64,000 bases of DNA, taken from positions 1-64,000 of the forward strand of contig NZ_FQUZ01000016.1 of NCBI RefSeq assembly GCF_900129055.1, in the 5' to 3' direction. This DNA is from Lampropedia hyalina DSM 16112 (GTDB taxonomy: Bacteria; Pseudomonadota; Gammaproteobacteria; Burkholderiales; Burkholderiaceae_C). This document shows, piece after piece, positions 8,694-17,627 of the stretch. The first letter of the stretch is position 1, and each line of letters begins with the position of its first letter. The position numbers were made by a program, and so were the translations under genes. The notes under the pieces were generated by a model. That model was not told the DNA's origin. It did not search any database and saw only the letters and a program-made list of their open reading frames with translations.

Positions 8694-8783
8694 CGAGCCT
8701 GACCCCGGCACTGACTACGCAGTTAGGGCTGCTTGGTTCCCCACCTGACCCGGTTGGCTGCTTCACCATGCGGGGAGGCCCGT
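8694..8783 (-). ncRNA. ffs: 4.5S SRP RNA (small bacterial type)
   Basis: The minus strand carries the SRP signature GGTCAGG...GGAA...AAGCAGCC around 8727-8751. The GGAA tetraloop is closed by TGG/CCA, where Escherichia coli has TCC/GGA, so the distal pairs are swapped but still complementary. The ends close as GGGCCT (8776-8781) with AGGCTC (8695-8700), and CCCCG pairs with CGGGG just inside. The RNA is about 90 nt. A TACAAT -10 box (8792-8797) lies a few bases before the 5' end. It occupies the dnaX upstream gap, transcribed away from dnaX. Confidence 0.88.
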
Positions 8784-8919
8784 CGGCCGCGATTGTAATA
8801 CACATCCGGGGTCTATCCGGGGGACTGCGGGTGCGGGCATCTGACAGGGCCGTTCTGGTGCGGATGCCATGCAGGGTTTTGTGAAGCGTGGGGGGCATCC
8901 ATGTGGGTAGAATCCGCGC

Positions 8920-10821
8920 ATGTCTTATCTGGTTCTGGCCCGCAAATACCGCCCCCGCAATTTCGACGAAATGGTGGGGCAGGAGCACGTCGTCAAGGCT
9001 TTGTCCAACGCGCTGGAACAGCAGCGGCTGCACCACGCCTACCTGTTCACCGGCACGCGCGGCGTGGGCAAGACCACGGTGTCGCGCATTCTCGCCAAGT
9101 CGCTCAACTGCCAGGGTGCGGATGGGCAGGGCGGCATCACGGCGCACCCCTGTGGTGTGTGCCAGGCGTGCCGGGACATCGATGCTGGGCGGTTCGTCGA
9201 TTACACGGAGCTGGATGCGGCCTCGAACCGCACGGTAGACGAGGTGCAGAGCCTGCTGGAGCAGGCCATCTACAAACCAGTGCAGGGGCGTTTCAAGGTC
9301 TTCATGATCGACGAAGTGCACATGCTCACCGGCCATGCCTTCAATGCCATGCTCAAGACACTGGAGGAGCCGCCCGAATACCTGAAGTTTGTGCTGGCGA
9401 CCACCGATCCGCAGAAAGTGCCGGTCACGGTGCTCTCGCGCTGCCTGCAATTCAACCTGCGGCCGATGGTGCCCGAGACGATTGCCGAGCATTTGCAGAA
9501 AGTGCTGTCGCTGGAGTCGGTGGCCTGTGAACTGCCCGCAGTGCGCCTTATCAGCCGCGCTGCACGCGGTTCGATGCGCGACGCGCTCTCGCTCACCGAT
9601 CAGGCGATTGCTTTTGGCGGTGGCGCATTGCACGAAGCGCAGGTGCGGCAGATGCTGGGCGTGGTGGACAAGCAGTACATCTACCAGATCATCGAGGCTT
9701 TGGCACAGGGGCAGGGCAAAGCGGTGCTGGATGTCTGCGATACCCTGCGCCGTGCGGGCACGCCCGCCGTTTCGGTGCTGGAAGACATGTCACTGGCCTT
9801 GCAGCAAATGGCCCTGTACCAGAGCGTGCCCGAACACGCCCGTCAGGCAGAGACCGGCGACACCGACGAGCAGCGGCTGCTGCACTACGCTGCACAACTG
9901 CCCCCGGACGAAACCCAGTTGCTCTACAGCTTCTGCCTGAAAGGGCGCGAGGAACTGGGGCTGGCCCCCGACGAATATTCCGGGTTGGTGATGGTGCTGT
10001 TGCGCATTCTGGCCTTCAAGGCCCCCCCCGCGCCGCTGTCTGCGCGGGCTTCCCCGGTGCCACTGCCTGCGGTGGCGACCGTTGCCGATGCACCCCCGGC
10101 AGCTCCTGCCCCTGCGCCTGTCGAAGCGGCTGTGGCCCCTGTGGAAGTGGAGGCAGTGGAGCCGCCACCGGCACCCATTCCAGATGCGTTTGCGCCCGTG
10201 GAGGAGCCAGTGGAGCAGCCGCCCAGGTATGCCGAAGTTCTGCCCTGGGAAGATGAGGCTGCGCCACCGCCACCCACGCCAGCCCCTGTTGCCACGGTGG
10301 CCACAGAGCCTGCGCCGCCTGCGCCTCCACAGGCTGAACCCGAACCCTTGCTGGCAGATGCGGCCCCCCTGCCTGAGCCAGCCCCAGAAACATCGATTGC
10401 CTTGCCGCCCGAAGATTTGCCACCTGCCCAGTGGTGGATTGCCCTGATTCACACCCTGGTGCAAACCGGGCGACTCACGGCACTGGCGCGGGAGCTGGCC
10501 GTGCAGTCGGAACTGCTGGCGCGTGATGCGCAGGCCCTGCGGTTGCGCCTGAACAACCAGACGCTGGACAACCAAAGCCTGCGCCAGAAGCTGGCAAGCG
10601 TGCTGCTGGCCGTGGGCGTGACGCAGCGACTGGACATTGCCGTGGGCGAGGCCGTGAGCACGCCTGCTGCCCATGCCACCGAACAGAAAAACCGGCAGAT
10701 GGATGTGGCCCGCCACATAGTGGAAAACGACCCGCAGGTGCAGATGCTGCAACAGCGGTTCGGCGGCCAGATCGTGCCCGGCAGCATCCAGCCGCTGGAT
10801 ATTGTCTTGCCCCCGGCCTGA
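8920..10821 (+). CDS. dnaX: DNA polymerase III subunit tau/gamma
   Basis: The clamp-loader ATPase of the replicative polymerase, 633 residues. The P-loop GTRGVGKT is at 45-52, the four zinc cysteines at 64, 78, 81 and 84, and Walker B FMIDEVHML near 126. A Pro/Ala-rich linker spans about 370-510, then comes the tau C-terminal region that contacts polymerase and helicase. The ATG at 8920 has no clear Shine-Dalgarno sequence, and a TAGAAT hexamer ends 6 bp before it, so the message may be leaderless. It is followed by ebfC and recR in the common dnaX-ybaB-recR order. I found no convincing frameshift signal for a shorter gamma form. Confidence 0.95.
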   Translation: MSYLVLARKYRPRNFDEMVGQEHVVKALSNALEQQRLHHAYLFTGTRGVGKTTVSRILAKSLNCQGADGQGGITAHPCGVCQACRDIDAGRFVDYTELDAASNRTVDEVQSLLEQAIYKPVQGRFKVFMIDEVHMLTGHAFNAMLKTLEEPPEYLKFVLATTDPQKVPVTVLSRCLQFNLRPMVPETIAEHLQKVLSLESVACELPAVRLISRAARGSMRDALSLTDQAIAFGGGALHEAQVRQMLGVVDKQYIYQIIEALAQGQGKAVLDVCDTLRRAGTPAVSVLEDMSLALQQMALYQSVPEHARQAETGDTDEQRLLHYAAQLPPDETQLLYSFCLKGREELGLAPDEYSGLVMVLLRILAFKAPPAPLSARASPVPLPAVATVADAPPAAPAPAPVEAAVAPVEVEAVEPPPAPIPDAFAPVEEPVEQPPRYAEVLPWEDEAAPPPPTPAPVATVATEPAPPAPPQAEPEPLLADAAPLPEPAPETSIALPPEDLPPAQWWIALIHTLVQTGRLTALARELAVQSELLARDAQALRLRLNNQTLDNQSLRQKLASVLLAVGVTQRLDIAVGEAVSTPAAHATEQKNRQMDVARHIVENDPQVQMLQQRFGGQIVPGSIQPLDIVLPPA

Positions 10822-10896
10822 CCCGCGCATGGCGACGGCCCGACCGGCTTCGCTGTGCCCTCACTTTTTATATTCTCATCAGAAGGAAACAACACC

Positions 10897-11244
10897 ATGT
10901 TTAACAAAGGACAAATGGCCGGTTTGCTCAAGCAGGCGCAAGCCATGCAGGACAACCTGAAGAAGGCACAGGAAGAACTGGCCAGCATCGAGGTCGAGGG
11001 CGAATCCGGCGCAGGTCTGGTCAAGGTACTGATGACGGCCAAGCACGAGGTGCGCCGCATCACCATCGACCCGAGCCTGCTGGAAGAAGACAAGGACATG
11101 CTGGAAGACCTGGTGGCGGCCGCCTTCAACGCCGCAGTGCGCAAGGCGGCCGAGGTGGAGCAGGAAAAGATGGGCAAGCTCACCTCCGGGCTGGGTGGCC
11201 TGGGAGGGCTGGGCGGTCTGGGTGGCATGAAGCTGCCGTTCTGA
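10897..11244 (+). CDS. ebfC: Nucleoid-associated protein, YbaB/EbfC family
   Basis: A small DNA-binding dimer of 115 residues. It starts [18 protein letters not shown], continues as a helix of regularly spaced charged residues, has the family core [20 protein letters not shown], and ends in a Gly/Leu-rich tail ([13 protein letters not shown]) from about 100 to 110. The first 14 codons of the longer frame are not family-like, and AGAAGGAAAC precedes the ATG at 10897, so that start is chosen. It lies between dnaX and recR, 10 bp before the latter, as in most bacteria, and is likely co-transcribed with recR. Confidence 0.92.
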   Translation: MFNKGQMAGLLKQAQAMQDNLKKAQEELASIEVEGESGAGLVKVLMTAKHEVRRITIDPSLLEEDKDMLEDLVAAAFNAAVRKAAEVEQEKMGKLTSGLGGLGGLGGLGGMKLPF

Positions 11245-11254
11245 GCGCGCGGGC

Positions 11255-11857
11255 GTGTCCTCCGATTCACCCGATACGCAAAGCCTGGACACGCTGGTGC
11301 AGGCCTTGCGTGTCTTGCCCGGCGTGGGGGTCAAGTCGGCTGCACGGATGGCATTTCACCTGTTGCAGCATGACCGTGACGGGGCACGCAAGCTGGCGGC
11401 GGCCCTGACCGATGCGGTCAGCCACATTCGGCATTGCCGCAGTTGCCATACCTTCACCGAGCACGAGTTGTGCCATACCTGTGCCGACCCCAGCCGCGAC
11501 CGCACCCGCCTGTGCGTGGTCGAGACCCCAGCCGATCAGGCCGTCATGGAGCGCACCGGTGCGTATGACGGCCAGTATTTTGTGCTGCTGGGGCGGCTCA
11601 GTCCGCTCGATCGCATCGGGCTGGACGATCTGGGCATCCGGCCACTGCTGGAGCGTGCCTGCGATGGCGTGGTGCAGGAGGTCATCGTCGCCACCAGCTT
11701 CACCGCCGAGGGCGAGGCCACGGCCCATATCCTGACCGAGAGCCTGCGCAGGCGTGGCCTGACCGTGACCCGGCTGGCACGCGGTGTGCCGGTGGGCAGC
11801 GAACTGGAGTTCGTCGATCTGGGGACGATTGCCCACGCGCTGGCGGATCGCCGCTGA
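11255..11857 (+). CDS. recR: Recombination mediator RecR
   Basis: A 200-residue RecR, which acts with RecF and RecO to load RecA at gaps. It has the N-terminal helix-hairpin-helix [20 protein letters not shown], a Cys4 zinc finger (CRSC...CHTC), the TOPRIM core [32 protein letters not shown], and the C-terminal [25 protein letters not shown]. The start is GTG at 11255, the only sensible start near the family N-terminus. It begins 10 bp after ebfC and is convergent with ispA, 50 bp away. Confidence 0.94.
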   Translation: MSSDSPDTQSLDTLVQALRVLPGVGVKSAARMAFHLLQHDRDGARKLAAALTDAVSHIRHCRSCHTFTEHELCHTCADPSRDRTRLCVVETPADQAVMERTGAYDGQYFVLLGRLSPLDRIGLDDLGIRPLLERACDGVVQEVIVATSFTAEGEATAHILTESLRRRGLTVTRLARGVPVGSELEFVDLGTIAHALADRR

Positions 11858-11907
11858 CGCTGCGATTGCTGCCGCCACTTCATGCGGCTTGCATCCTGCG
11901 CGTGCGT

Positions 11908-12894
11908 TCAATAGCGGCGTTGAATCACCATGTCTGCCAGTGCCACCAGAATGCGGGTATCGGGCAGGCCCGTCTGCTCCAGTGCCTGCATGGCCTGTTG
12001 GTGCAGTTGCGTGGCATAGGCCTGGGCCGCTTCGATGCCCATCAGCGATACATAGGTGGGCTTGTCGTTGGCGGCATCCTTGCCAGCAGTCTTGCCGAGC
12101 GTGGCCGAATCGGCGGTTGCATCGAGCACATCATCGACCACCTGGAATGCCAGGCCAATCGCATCGCCGTATTGCACCAGGGCTGCCAGCAGGCGAGGGT
12201 CGGGGTGGGCGTTGGCATGGGGGGCGCAATGGCATCCCATGCGGACGCTGGCCTGTAGCAATGCGCCGGTTTTGAGGGTGTGCATGTGCTGAAGGGCAGC
12301 CTGGGTCATGCGCTTGCCGACGTGGGCGAGGTCGATGGCCTGCCCGCCTGCCATGCCACGGTGTCCGGCCGCGCGCGCCAGAATGGCGCACAGGGCGGCC
12401 TGGGTGGCCGGTGGTGTGAGGTCGGATTCGGGTGTGCCGGTTTCCTCGGCCAGCGGCGTGAGCAACTCGAATGCCAGGGCCTGCATGGCATCGCCCGCCA
12501 GCAGGGCAGCGGCTTCGCCGAACTGCACATGGGTGGTGGGCTTGCCACGGCGCATCTGGTCGTTGTCCATGCAGGGCATGTCGTCGTGCACCAGCGAATA
12601 GGCATGGATCAACTCGACGGCGCAGGCGGCACGCAGTGCGGTATCGTGCCAGACCGCCACCTGGGAGGCGGCCAGTTGCGGGTGCTGCTGCATGACGGCC
12701 TCGTGGCTGGCCAGCACCAGCAGCGGGCGCAGCCGCTTGCCGCCATCGAGTACGGCATAGCGCATGGTCGCTTGCAGATCGGCCGGAGCCTGCGGGGCCA
12801 CCCAGTGCGACAGAGCGGATTCCATGTCGTGCTGGCGTTGGTGCAGCCAGTCGGCGGCAGCGGCGGAAGGGGAGAGGGCAGTCAGGTGTGGCAT
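11908..12894 (-). CDS. ispA: Farnesyl diphosphate synthase
   Basis: A short-chain trans-prenyl synthase of 328 residues that condenses isopentenyl diphosphate with allylic diphosphates to farnesyl diphosphate. It has LDGGKRLRPLLVLA, the first Asp-rich motif DDMPCMD after HAYSLVHDD, the KTGALLQASVRMG segment and the second motif QVVDDVLD followed by GKTAGKDAANDKPTYVSL. An ATG at 12960 is also open, but the extra 22 residues are not family-like, so MPHLTAL at 12894 was chosen. It follows xseB by 70 bp. In relatives dxs usually comes next; here convergent recR takes that place, so dxs must be elsewhere. Confidence 0.92.
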   Translation of the reverse strand: MPHLTALSPSAAAADWLHQRQHDMESALSHWVAPQAPADLQATMRYAVLDGGKRLRPLLVLASHEAVMQQHPQLAASQVAVWHDTALRAACAVELIHAYSLVHDDMPCMDNDQMRRGKPTTHVQFGEAAALLAGDAMQALAFELLTPLAEETGTPESDLTPPATQAALCAILARAAGHRGMAGGQAIDLAHVGKRMTQAALQHMHTLKTGALLQASVRMGCHCAPHANAHPDPRLLAALVQYGDAIGLAFQVVDDVLDATADSATLGKTAGKDAANDKPTYVSLMGIEAAQAYATQLHQQAMQALEQTGLPDTRILVALADMVIQRRY

Positions 12895-12964
12895 GGGGCC
12901 AGAGGGTCTTTCATCGGGGAGTTTCGGCCCGGCGGTGGCCGTGGAAAACGGGCACGCCACAGGC

Positions 12965-13171
12965 TCAGTCGGCTTCCAGCGTCTGGATTTGCTCCTGCAC
13001 GGCTTGCAGGCGCGCGCGGCAGAAATTCAGCAGTTCGGTGCCGCGCTGGTAGCCACTCAGCAATTGTTCCAGCGGCAATCGGCCGCCTTCGATCTGCGCC
13101 AGCAACTGCTCCAGTTCCTGCATGGCATCTTCATAGGTGGCGGGTGTGTTTTTGGGGGTTCTGGCGGGCAT
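12965..13171 (-). CDS. xseB: Exodeoxyribonuclease VII small subunit
   Basis: A 68-residue helical protein that joins XseA in exonuclease VII, a single-strand-specific nuclease used in repair and degradation of damaged DNA. The sequence [44 protein letters not shown] is typical and covers almost the whole protein. It starts [16 protein letters not shown] at 13171 and is the first gene of the xseB-ispA pair. The 294 bp upstream, shared with the divergent Rieske oxygenase gene, shows no RNA gene or repeat that I can recognise. Confidence 0.93.
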   Translation of the reverse strand: MPARTPKNTPATYEDAMQELEQLLAQIEGGRLPLEQLLSGYQRGTELLNFCRARLQAVQEQIQTLEAD

Positions 13172-13465
13172 GGCGCGTGGCAGCAGGCAGGGGGAAGGGA
13201 GCGGCCATTCTAGCGGTTATCGGCAGGGGCTATGCCGGTCGGTGCCTGCGGCAACCAGCACGGTGGTGGTCGTGTGTGTGGATGCGTGTCAGTTGCAATT
13301 CCTGCCCGGAACGCTCAACTATCCCGGCCTGTCACACGGATTCGGGCAGACTTGCATAGAATCCCTGTTCGTGAAGTCGGCGGTGCGTGGGTGCATCCAG
13401 CCGACTTTGTTGTTTTTCCCCGCGCTCTGCCGCACCCCTGTGGGGGCTTCTAGGTCAGGATATTG

Positions 13466-14623
13466 ATGTCTGATTTAAGTCTTCAACTCCAGCGGGCTAC
13501 CTGCCAACTGCCCGTTCCCAGCTATTTCGACGAGACGCTGTTCCAGCACGAAATGGCAACCATCTTCCAGCGTGGCCCGCGCTATATGGGACACGAGCTG
13601 GCCGTCCCTGAAGTGGGCGATTACTACACACTGCCCCAGGAGAACCACGGCCGTGCACTGGTGCGCCAGCGTGATGGCAGCATCGGCCTGATCTCCAATG
13701 TCTGCCGCCATCGCCAGGCCATCATGCTCAATGGCCGTGGCAATCTGCAAGACCAGGCCAAGGGCAGTGCGGGGGGCAACATCGTCTGCCCGCTGCACCG
13801 CTGGACGTACAGCGAACAGGGCGCGTTGCTGGGCGCACCGCATTTTTCGCAAGACCCCTGCCTGAATCTGAACCGCTATGGCCTGCGTGAGTGGAACGGC
13901 CTGCTGTTCGAGGACAACGGCCGCGACATCGTGGCCGATCTGGCGGGCATGGGGCCGCGCTCTGCCCTGAGCTTTGATGGTTTCGCACTCGACCATGTGG
14001 AAATGCACGAGTGCAACTACAACTGGAAGACCTTCATCGAGGTGTATCTGGAAGACTACCACGTCGGGCCATTCCATCCGGGCCTGGGCAATTTCGTCAC
14101 CTGCGACGATCTGCGCTGGGAGTTCGGCCAGCATTATTCGGTGCAGACCGTGGGAGTGGCCAATGCCTTGCAGCAATCGGGCAGTCCCATTTATCAACGC
14201 TGGCATGAGGTGCTGTTGCAGTTCAACCAGGGCAAGCTGCCGCAGCATGGCGCGATCTGGCTGACCTACTACCCGCACATCATGATCGAGTGGTATCCGC
14301 ATGTGCTCACGGTTTCCACGCTGCACCCCATCAGCATTCACAAGACGCTGAACGTGGTGGAGTTCTATTACCCGGAAGAGATCGTGGCATTCGAGCGCGA
14401 GTTCGTCGAAGCGCAGAAGGCGGCCTACATGGAAACCGCCGTGGAAGACGACGAGATCGGCGAGCGCATGGATGCAGGCCGACGCGCCCTGTTCGAGCGC
14501 GGTGACAACGAAGTCGGCCCCTACCAAAGCCCGATGGAAGACGGCATGCAGCATTTCCACGAATGGTATCGGCAGCAGATGGGCGAAGTCTTGCAAGGAC
14601 TGGACGGGCAGGCCACGTCCTGA
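13466..14623 (+). CDS. Rieske non-heme iron oxygenase, alpha subunit-like
   Basis: A 385-residue ring-hydroxylating oxygenase of unknown substrate. The Rieske [2Fe-2S] ligands are Cys80/His82 in CRHRQ and Cys108/His111 in CPLHRW. The mononuclear iron site lies in NYNWKTFIEVYLEDYHVGPFH, with Asp197, His199 and His204. Upstream TTG at 13463 is directly followed by ATG, which I take as the start. No beta subunit, ferredoxin or reductase gene is adjacent. In related genomes a gene like this sits divergent from xseB-ispA, so it may be core rather than part of the catabolic cluster. Confidence 0.85.
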   Translation: MSDLSLQLQRATCQLPVPSYFDETLFQHEMATIFQRGPRYMGHELAVPEVGDYYTLPQENHGRALVRQRDGSIGLISNVCRHRQAIMLNGRGNLQDQAKGSAGGNIVCPLHRWTYSEQGALLGAPHFSQDPCLNLNRYGLREWNGLLFEDNGRDIVADLAGMGPRSALSFDGFALDHVEMHECNYNWKTFIEVYLEDYHVGPFHPGLGNFVTCDDLRWEFGQHYSVQTVGVANALQQSGSPIYQRWHEVLLQFNQGKLPQHGAIWLTYYPHIMIEWYPHVLTVSTLHPISIHKTLNVVEFYYPEEIVAFEREFVEAQKAAYMETAVEDDEIGERMDAGRRALFERGDNEVGPYQSPMEDGMQHFHEWYRQQMGEVLQGLDGQATS

Positions 14624-14641
14624 GCGAACCTGTCTGCGGCC

Positions 14642-16075
14642 TCAACTCTGGAGGCTCTCGCGCAGGCACTGGAGGCGGCGCAATTGCTGCCCTTGTGCAT
14701 CGAAATTGCGCTCGTCCAGCCATGCCTGGAATGCGTTTTGCAGCAGCGGCCAGTCCTGGTCTGTCACGGCGAACCAGGCGGTGTCCCGGTTTCTGCCCTT
14801 GTAGATGAAGGCTTGCCGGAATACGCCTTCGGGCTGAAACCCGAGGCGTTCAGCGGCATGGCGCGACCGCTCGTTGAGGCTGTCGCACTTCCATTCACAG
14901 CGGCGGTATCGCAAGGTCTCGAAGACATACGACATCAGCAGGAAATGCGCTTCGGTGGCCATGCGAGAGCGTTGCAGAGCCGGTGAAAACGACACGAATC
15001 CCACTTCGATCACGCCATGTTCCGGTTGCTGGCGCATCAGTGCCAGGGTGCCCACGGCCAGCCCGGTGGATGAATCGACCACGGCATAGTGCAGTGGGTC
15101 CTGATGCCGGGTGATGTGTTCGACATGGTGGCGGTACTGCTCCAGGGTGTCGAATGGCCCCACGGACAGATACGCCCAGTCGCGCCCCTGCCGATCCTGC
15201 TGATAGGCATGAAACAAGGATTCGGCATGTGCGGCTGCCGACAGGGGTTCGACACGGCAAGTGCTGCCGTGCAAGGTCACTGGGCCGGGCAGGGGGCGCG
15301 GTTGCCAGTCTGGCATTCCAAAGCCCAGCGGTTGATCGGGGGTGGGTGCGGCCATGCGGTGGGCGTGGCTGGGTTGATCGGCCTCTGCCCTGTCCAGCCA
15401 ATCGCCAAAAACCGCTTGCGCCGCTGCCGACAGCAATGGTTGCAATGCGTGGGCCTGGGTGCGAAGCTCGCGCGGGTCCAGTCCCGCTTGTGACAGTTCG
15501 CAGGCATGGCCGACCAGCCAGTGTTCGATTTGCTGCACATCGGCCTCCAGATGGCATTGCAATGCCAATACATGCCGACCGAGCGCAAATGCCTGGTGGG
15601 GGCATACATCGGTTCCGGCCAGCCGCACGGCATCGGCAGGGATGTCGAACTGATCGCCATGCCAGTGCAGCACCGGCACACGGCCCAGTGCGGCCAGCGG
15701 CGATGCCTCGCCCTCCAGTGTCAGGGTCAATGGCGCGTAGCCGATTTCCTTGACTCCCATGCTGCCGACGCGGGCACCGAGTGCGCGCGCAATCATCTGC
15801 GCCCCCAGACAGATGCCCAGCAAGGGTCTGCGGCTGTCCAGCCGCTGGCGCACCAATGCCATTTCAGCGGTGATGAATGGGTACAGGGCATCATCGAAAG
15901 CCCCGATGGGGCCACCCAATACGATCATCAGATCGGGGGACGCGACATCCAGTGCGTGCAGATCATCGACGGCGGCATCCACATAGCGCACGGTGTAGCC
16001 CCGTGCCTGGAGCAATGGCTCCAGTGTGCCCAGGTCTTCAAAGCAGACGTGGCGAATGGCAATGGCGGTTTTCAT
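14642..16075 (-). CDS. Class I glutamine amidotransferase fused to GNAT acetyltransferase
   Basis: One continuous 477-codon frame with two domains. Residues 1 to about 235 form a GMP-synthase-type class I amidotransferase with the nucleophile in GICLGAQ (Cys89) and the His175/Glu177 pair in LQCHLE, so the triad looks intact. Residues about 265-465 form a GNAT domain of the RimJ/RimL type, with VEVGFVSFSPALQRSRMATEA-like features (the cofactor loop region near 357-376), the NERSRHAAERLGFQPEGVFR segment and IYKGRNRDTAWFAVTD. The linker 236-262 is Pro-rich. The two domains usually occur as separate proteins. The substrate is unknown. The gene is flanked by a Rieske oxygenase (convergent) and a BenE transporter, 68 bp upstream on the same strand. 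Confidence 0.82.
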   Translation of the reverse strand: MKTAIAIRHVCFEDLGTLEPLLQARGYTVRYVDAAVDDLHALDVASPDLMIVLGGPIGAFDDALYPFITAEMALVRQRLDSRRPLLGICLGAQMIARALGARVGSMGVKEIGYAPLTLTLEGEASPLAALGRVPVLHWHGDQFDIPADAVRLAGTDVCPHQAFALGRHVLALQCHLEADVQQIEHWLVGHACELSQAGLDPRELRTQAHALQPLLSAAAQAVFGDWLDRAEADQPSHAHRMAAPTPDQPLGFGMPDWQPRPLPGPVTLHGSTCRVEPLSAAAHAESLFHAYQQDRQGRDWAYLSVGPFDTLEQYRHHVEHITRHQDPLHYAVVDSSTGLAVGTLALMRQQPEHGVIEVGFVSFSPALQRSRMATEAHFLLMSYVFETLRYRRCEWKCDSLNERSRHAAERLGFQPEGVFRQAFIYKGRNRDTAWFAVTDQDWPLLQNAFQAWLDERNFDAQGQQLRRLQCLRESLQS

Positions 16076-16143
16076 GGTGGTGGTTCCTGGTGGGTAGAGG
16101 TGGATGGGCGAAATGGGGGGCGGATGGGCTTTGCAGACCTTCC

Positions 16144-17358
16144 TTAAGTTTGAGGCAGGCGGGTTCTGGGCTGGGGCAGTCGTGCGTTGAGTGCCGCGTA
16201 GGCCACCAGGCCGATCATCAGGCCCCAGAATGCGCCGCCAATGCCCAGCAGCTTGATGTTGGCCGCTGCCGCCAGAAAGGTAATCAGCGAGGCTTCGCGG
16301 GTCTTGGCATCTGCCATGGCACTGGCCAGACTGCCACCGATGGTGCCCAGCAGGGCCAGCCCGGCCAGCGTGGTGATGAAAGTCGCCGGAAAGGCTGCGA
16401 ACACCGCTGCCAGCGTGACCCCGAAGATGCCAACGAGAATGTAGAAGCTGCCTGCGGCGATACCGGCAATCCAGCGTTTGGATGGGTCTTCATGCGCTTC
16501 GCGGCCGGTGCAGATGGCGGCCGTGATCGCCGCGATGTTGAAGGCGTGCGAACCGAACGGAGCCATCAGCAGGGAACCCAGCCCGGTGATGGTCACAATC
16601 GGATTGGCACTGGTCTTGAACCCGTCGCCCCGCAGCACCAGCATGCCAGGCATGTATTGACCGGTCAGTGTGATGAGAAACAGCGGCAGTGCCACGCTCA
16701 GCAGGGTATTGACCGAGAATGCCGGCAGGGTGAAAACCGGTGCAGCAAACTTCAACTCCAGCCCAGACAGATCGATGCGGTTCTGGATGAGCAGAAAAGC
16801 CAGCCCCAGCACCAGAATGCCCACCACGGCATAGCGTGCGGTGAATCGTTTCAGCACCACATAGGCGACGATCAACAGCCCTGCCAGCAACGGATCGACA
16901 TTCATGCCGCCAAAGGCCCCGATTCCGAACTGCAACAGAATGCCCGCCAGCAATCCGGCGGCCACTCCGGGCGGAATCAGCCGGATGACCTTTTCGAAAC
17001 AGCCCGACAGTCCGAGCAGCACGAAGGCCGCAGCAGAAATCAGGTACGCGCCGACCGCCTCTGCGTAAGGGGTATGTGCCAGTGCCGTTACCAGGAAGGC
17101 TGCCGCTGGCGTGGACCATGCCGTGATGATCGGCTCGCGCGTCATGCCACTGAGAACCAGCCCCGTCACGCCCACCCCAATCGAGATCGACCATACCCAC
17201 GAGGCGGTCAGCTCTGGGCTGAGTCCCGCCATTTTGGCGGCCTGAAACACCAGGATGAAGGTGCCACCGTAATTCACGATGACCGAAATCAGACCTGCCA
17301 CGATGGGATGGATGAGGTCGCTTGGGCGAACGGGCGAATGCAAGGCAGCAGATGACAT
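16144..17358 (-). CDS. benE: BenE family membrane transporter
   Basis: A polytopic inner-membrane protein of 404 residues with about 11-12 hydrophobic segments, in the benzoate/proton symporter (BenE) family. Typical stretches are IITAWSTPAAAFLV, PPGVAAGLLAGILLQFG, SHAFNIAAITAAICTGREAHEDPSKRWIAG and ALLGTIGGSLASAM. The ATG at 17358 was chosen over an upstream ATG because MSSAALHSPVRPSDLIHP leads directly into the first membrane segment. It is divergent from a MocR regulator across 269 bp containing repeated TTGTACC sites, so it is probably that regulator's target. Despite the family name, the substrate may be another small organic acid or a vitamin-like compound. Confidence 0.85.
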   Translation of the reverse strand: MSSAALHSPVRPSDLIHPIVAGLISVIVNYGGTFILVFQAAKMAGLSPELTASWVWSISIGVGVTGLVLSGMTREPIITAWSTPAAAFLVTALAHTPYAEAVGAYLISAAAFVLLGLSGCFEKVIRLIPPGVAAGLLAGILLQFGIGAFGGMNVDPLLAGLLIVAYVVLKRFTARYAVVGILVLGLAFLLIQNRIDLSGLELKFAAPVFTLPAFSVNTLLSVALPLFLITLTGQYMPGMLVLRGDGFKTSANPIVTITGLGSLLMAPFGSHAFNIAAITAAICTGREAHEDPSKRWIAGIAAGSFYILVGIFGVTLAAVFAAFPATFITTLAGLALLGTIGGSLASAMADAKTREASLITFLAAAANIKLLGIGGAFWGLMIGLVAYAALNARLPQPRTRLPQT

Positions 17359-17384
17359 GGCGCAGGTGTGATTCTTGGGAACGT

Positions 17385-17440
17385 GGTACACGACTCGGTG
17401 ATGAAGGTGAGTTTGTACCGGCAAAATGGCATGTTGTACC
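17385..17440. promoter_or_regulatory. Candidate MocR operator: repeated TTGTACC sites
   Basis: TTGTACC occurs at 17413-17419 and again at 17434-17440, a 21-bp period that places both copies on the same face of the helix. An inverted GGTACA is at 17385-17390. Direct repeats two helical turns apart plus an inverted copy are a known arrangement for MocR/PdxR regulators. The cluster lies between the divergent benE and mocR starts, 27-82 bp from the benE ATG. Confidence 0.4.
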
Positions 17441-17627
17441 CATCCAATTTATGGAGTGGATACCCGCCATTGATTCAGACCCTAAGGCATGTCATCCATC
17501 AGGATGAGGGAGTCGCACTCCCACTCCCAATGGCGGGAGCGGTTTTACCGCCAGGGTTTTGCACACCTTCCCTGGCCTTAAAATGGTATGAAAAATACTG
17601 TCAATTATTGAACTGGATGCCAGCCAA

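Noticed and set aside
7810-9633. 607-codon minus-strand frame joining hemD to sequence beyond ffs and dnaX
   Set aside because: The N-terminal 340 residues are antisense to dnaX and cross the SRP RNA; only the part from 8607 down matches HemD.
10021-10030. Run of eight C in dnaX at the start of the tau linker as a frameshift signal for gamma
   Set aside because: The position is attractive, but a +1 shift stays open for over 130 codons and a -1 shift for about 75, so neither gives a short gamma product; no stimulatory hairpin is evident.
13172-13465. Possible RNA gene in the xseB-oxygenase gap
   Set aside because: No cloverleaf, terminator hairpin with T run or shared repeat could be found.
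16144-17358. benE as part of the badHI/aliBA cluster
   Set aside because: It is 9 kb away across housekeeping genes and has its own divergent regulator; only a loose functional theme links them.
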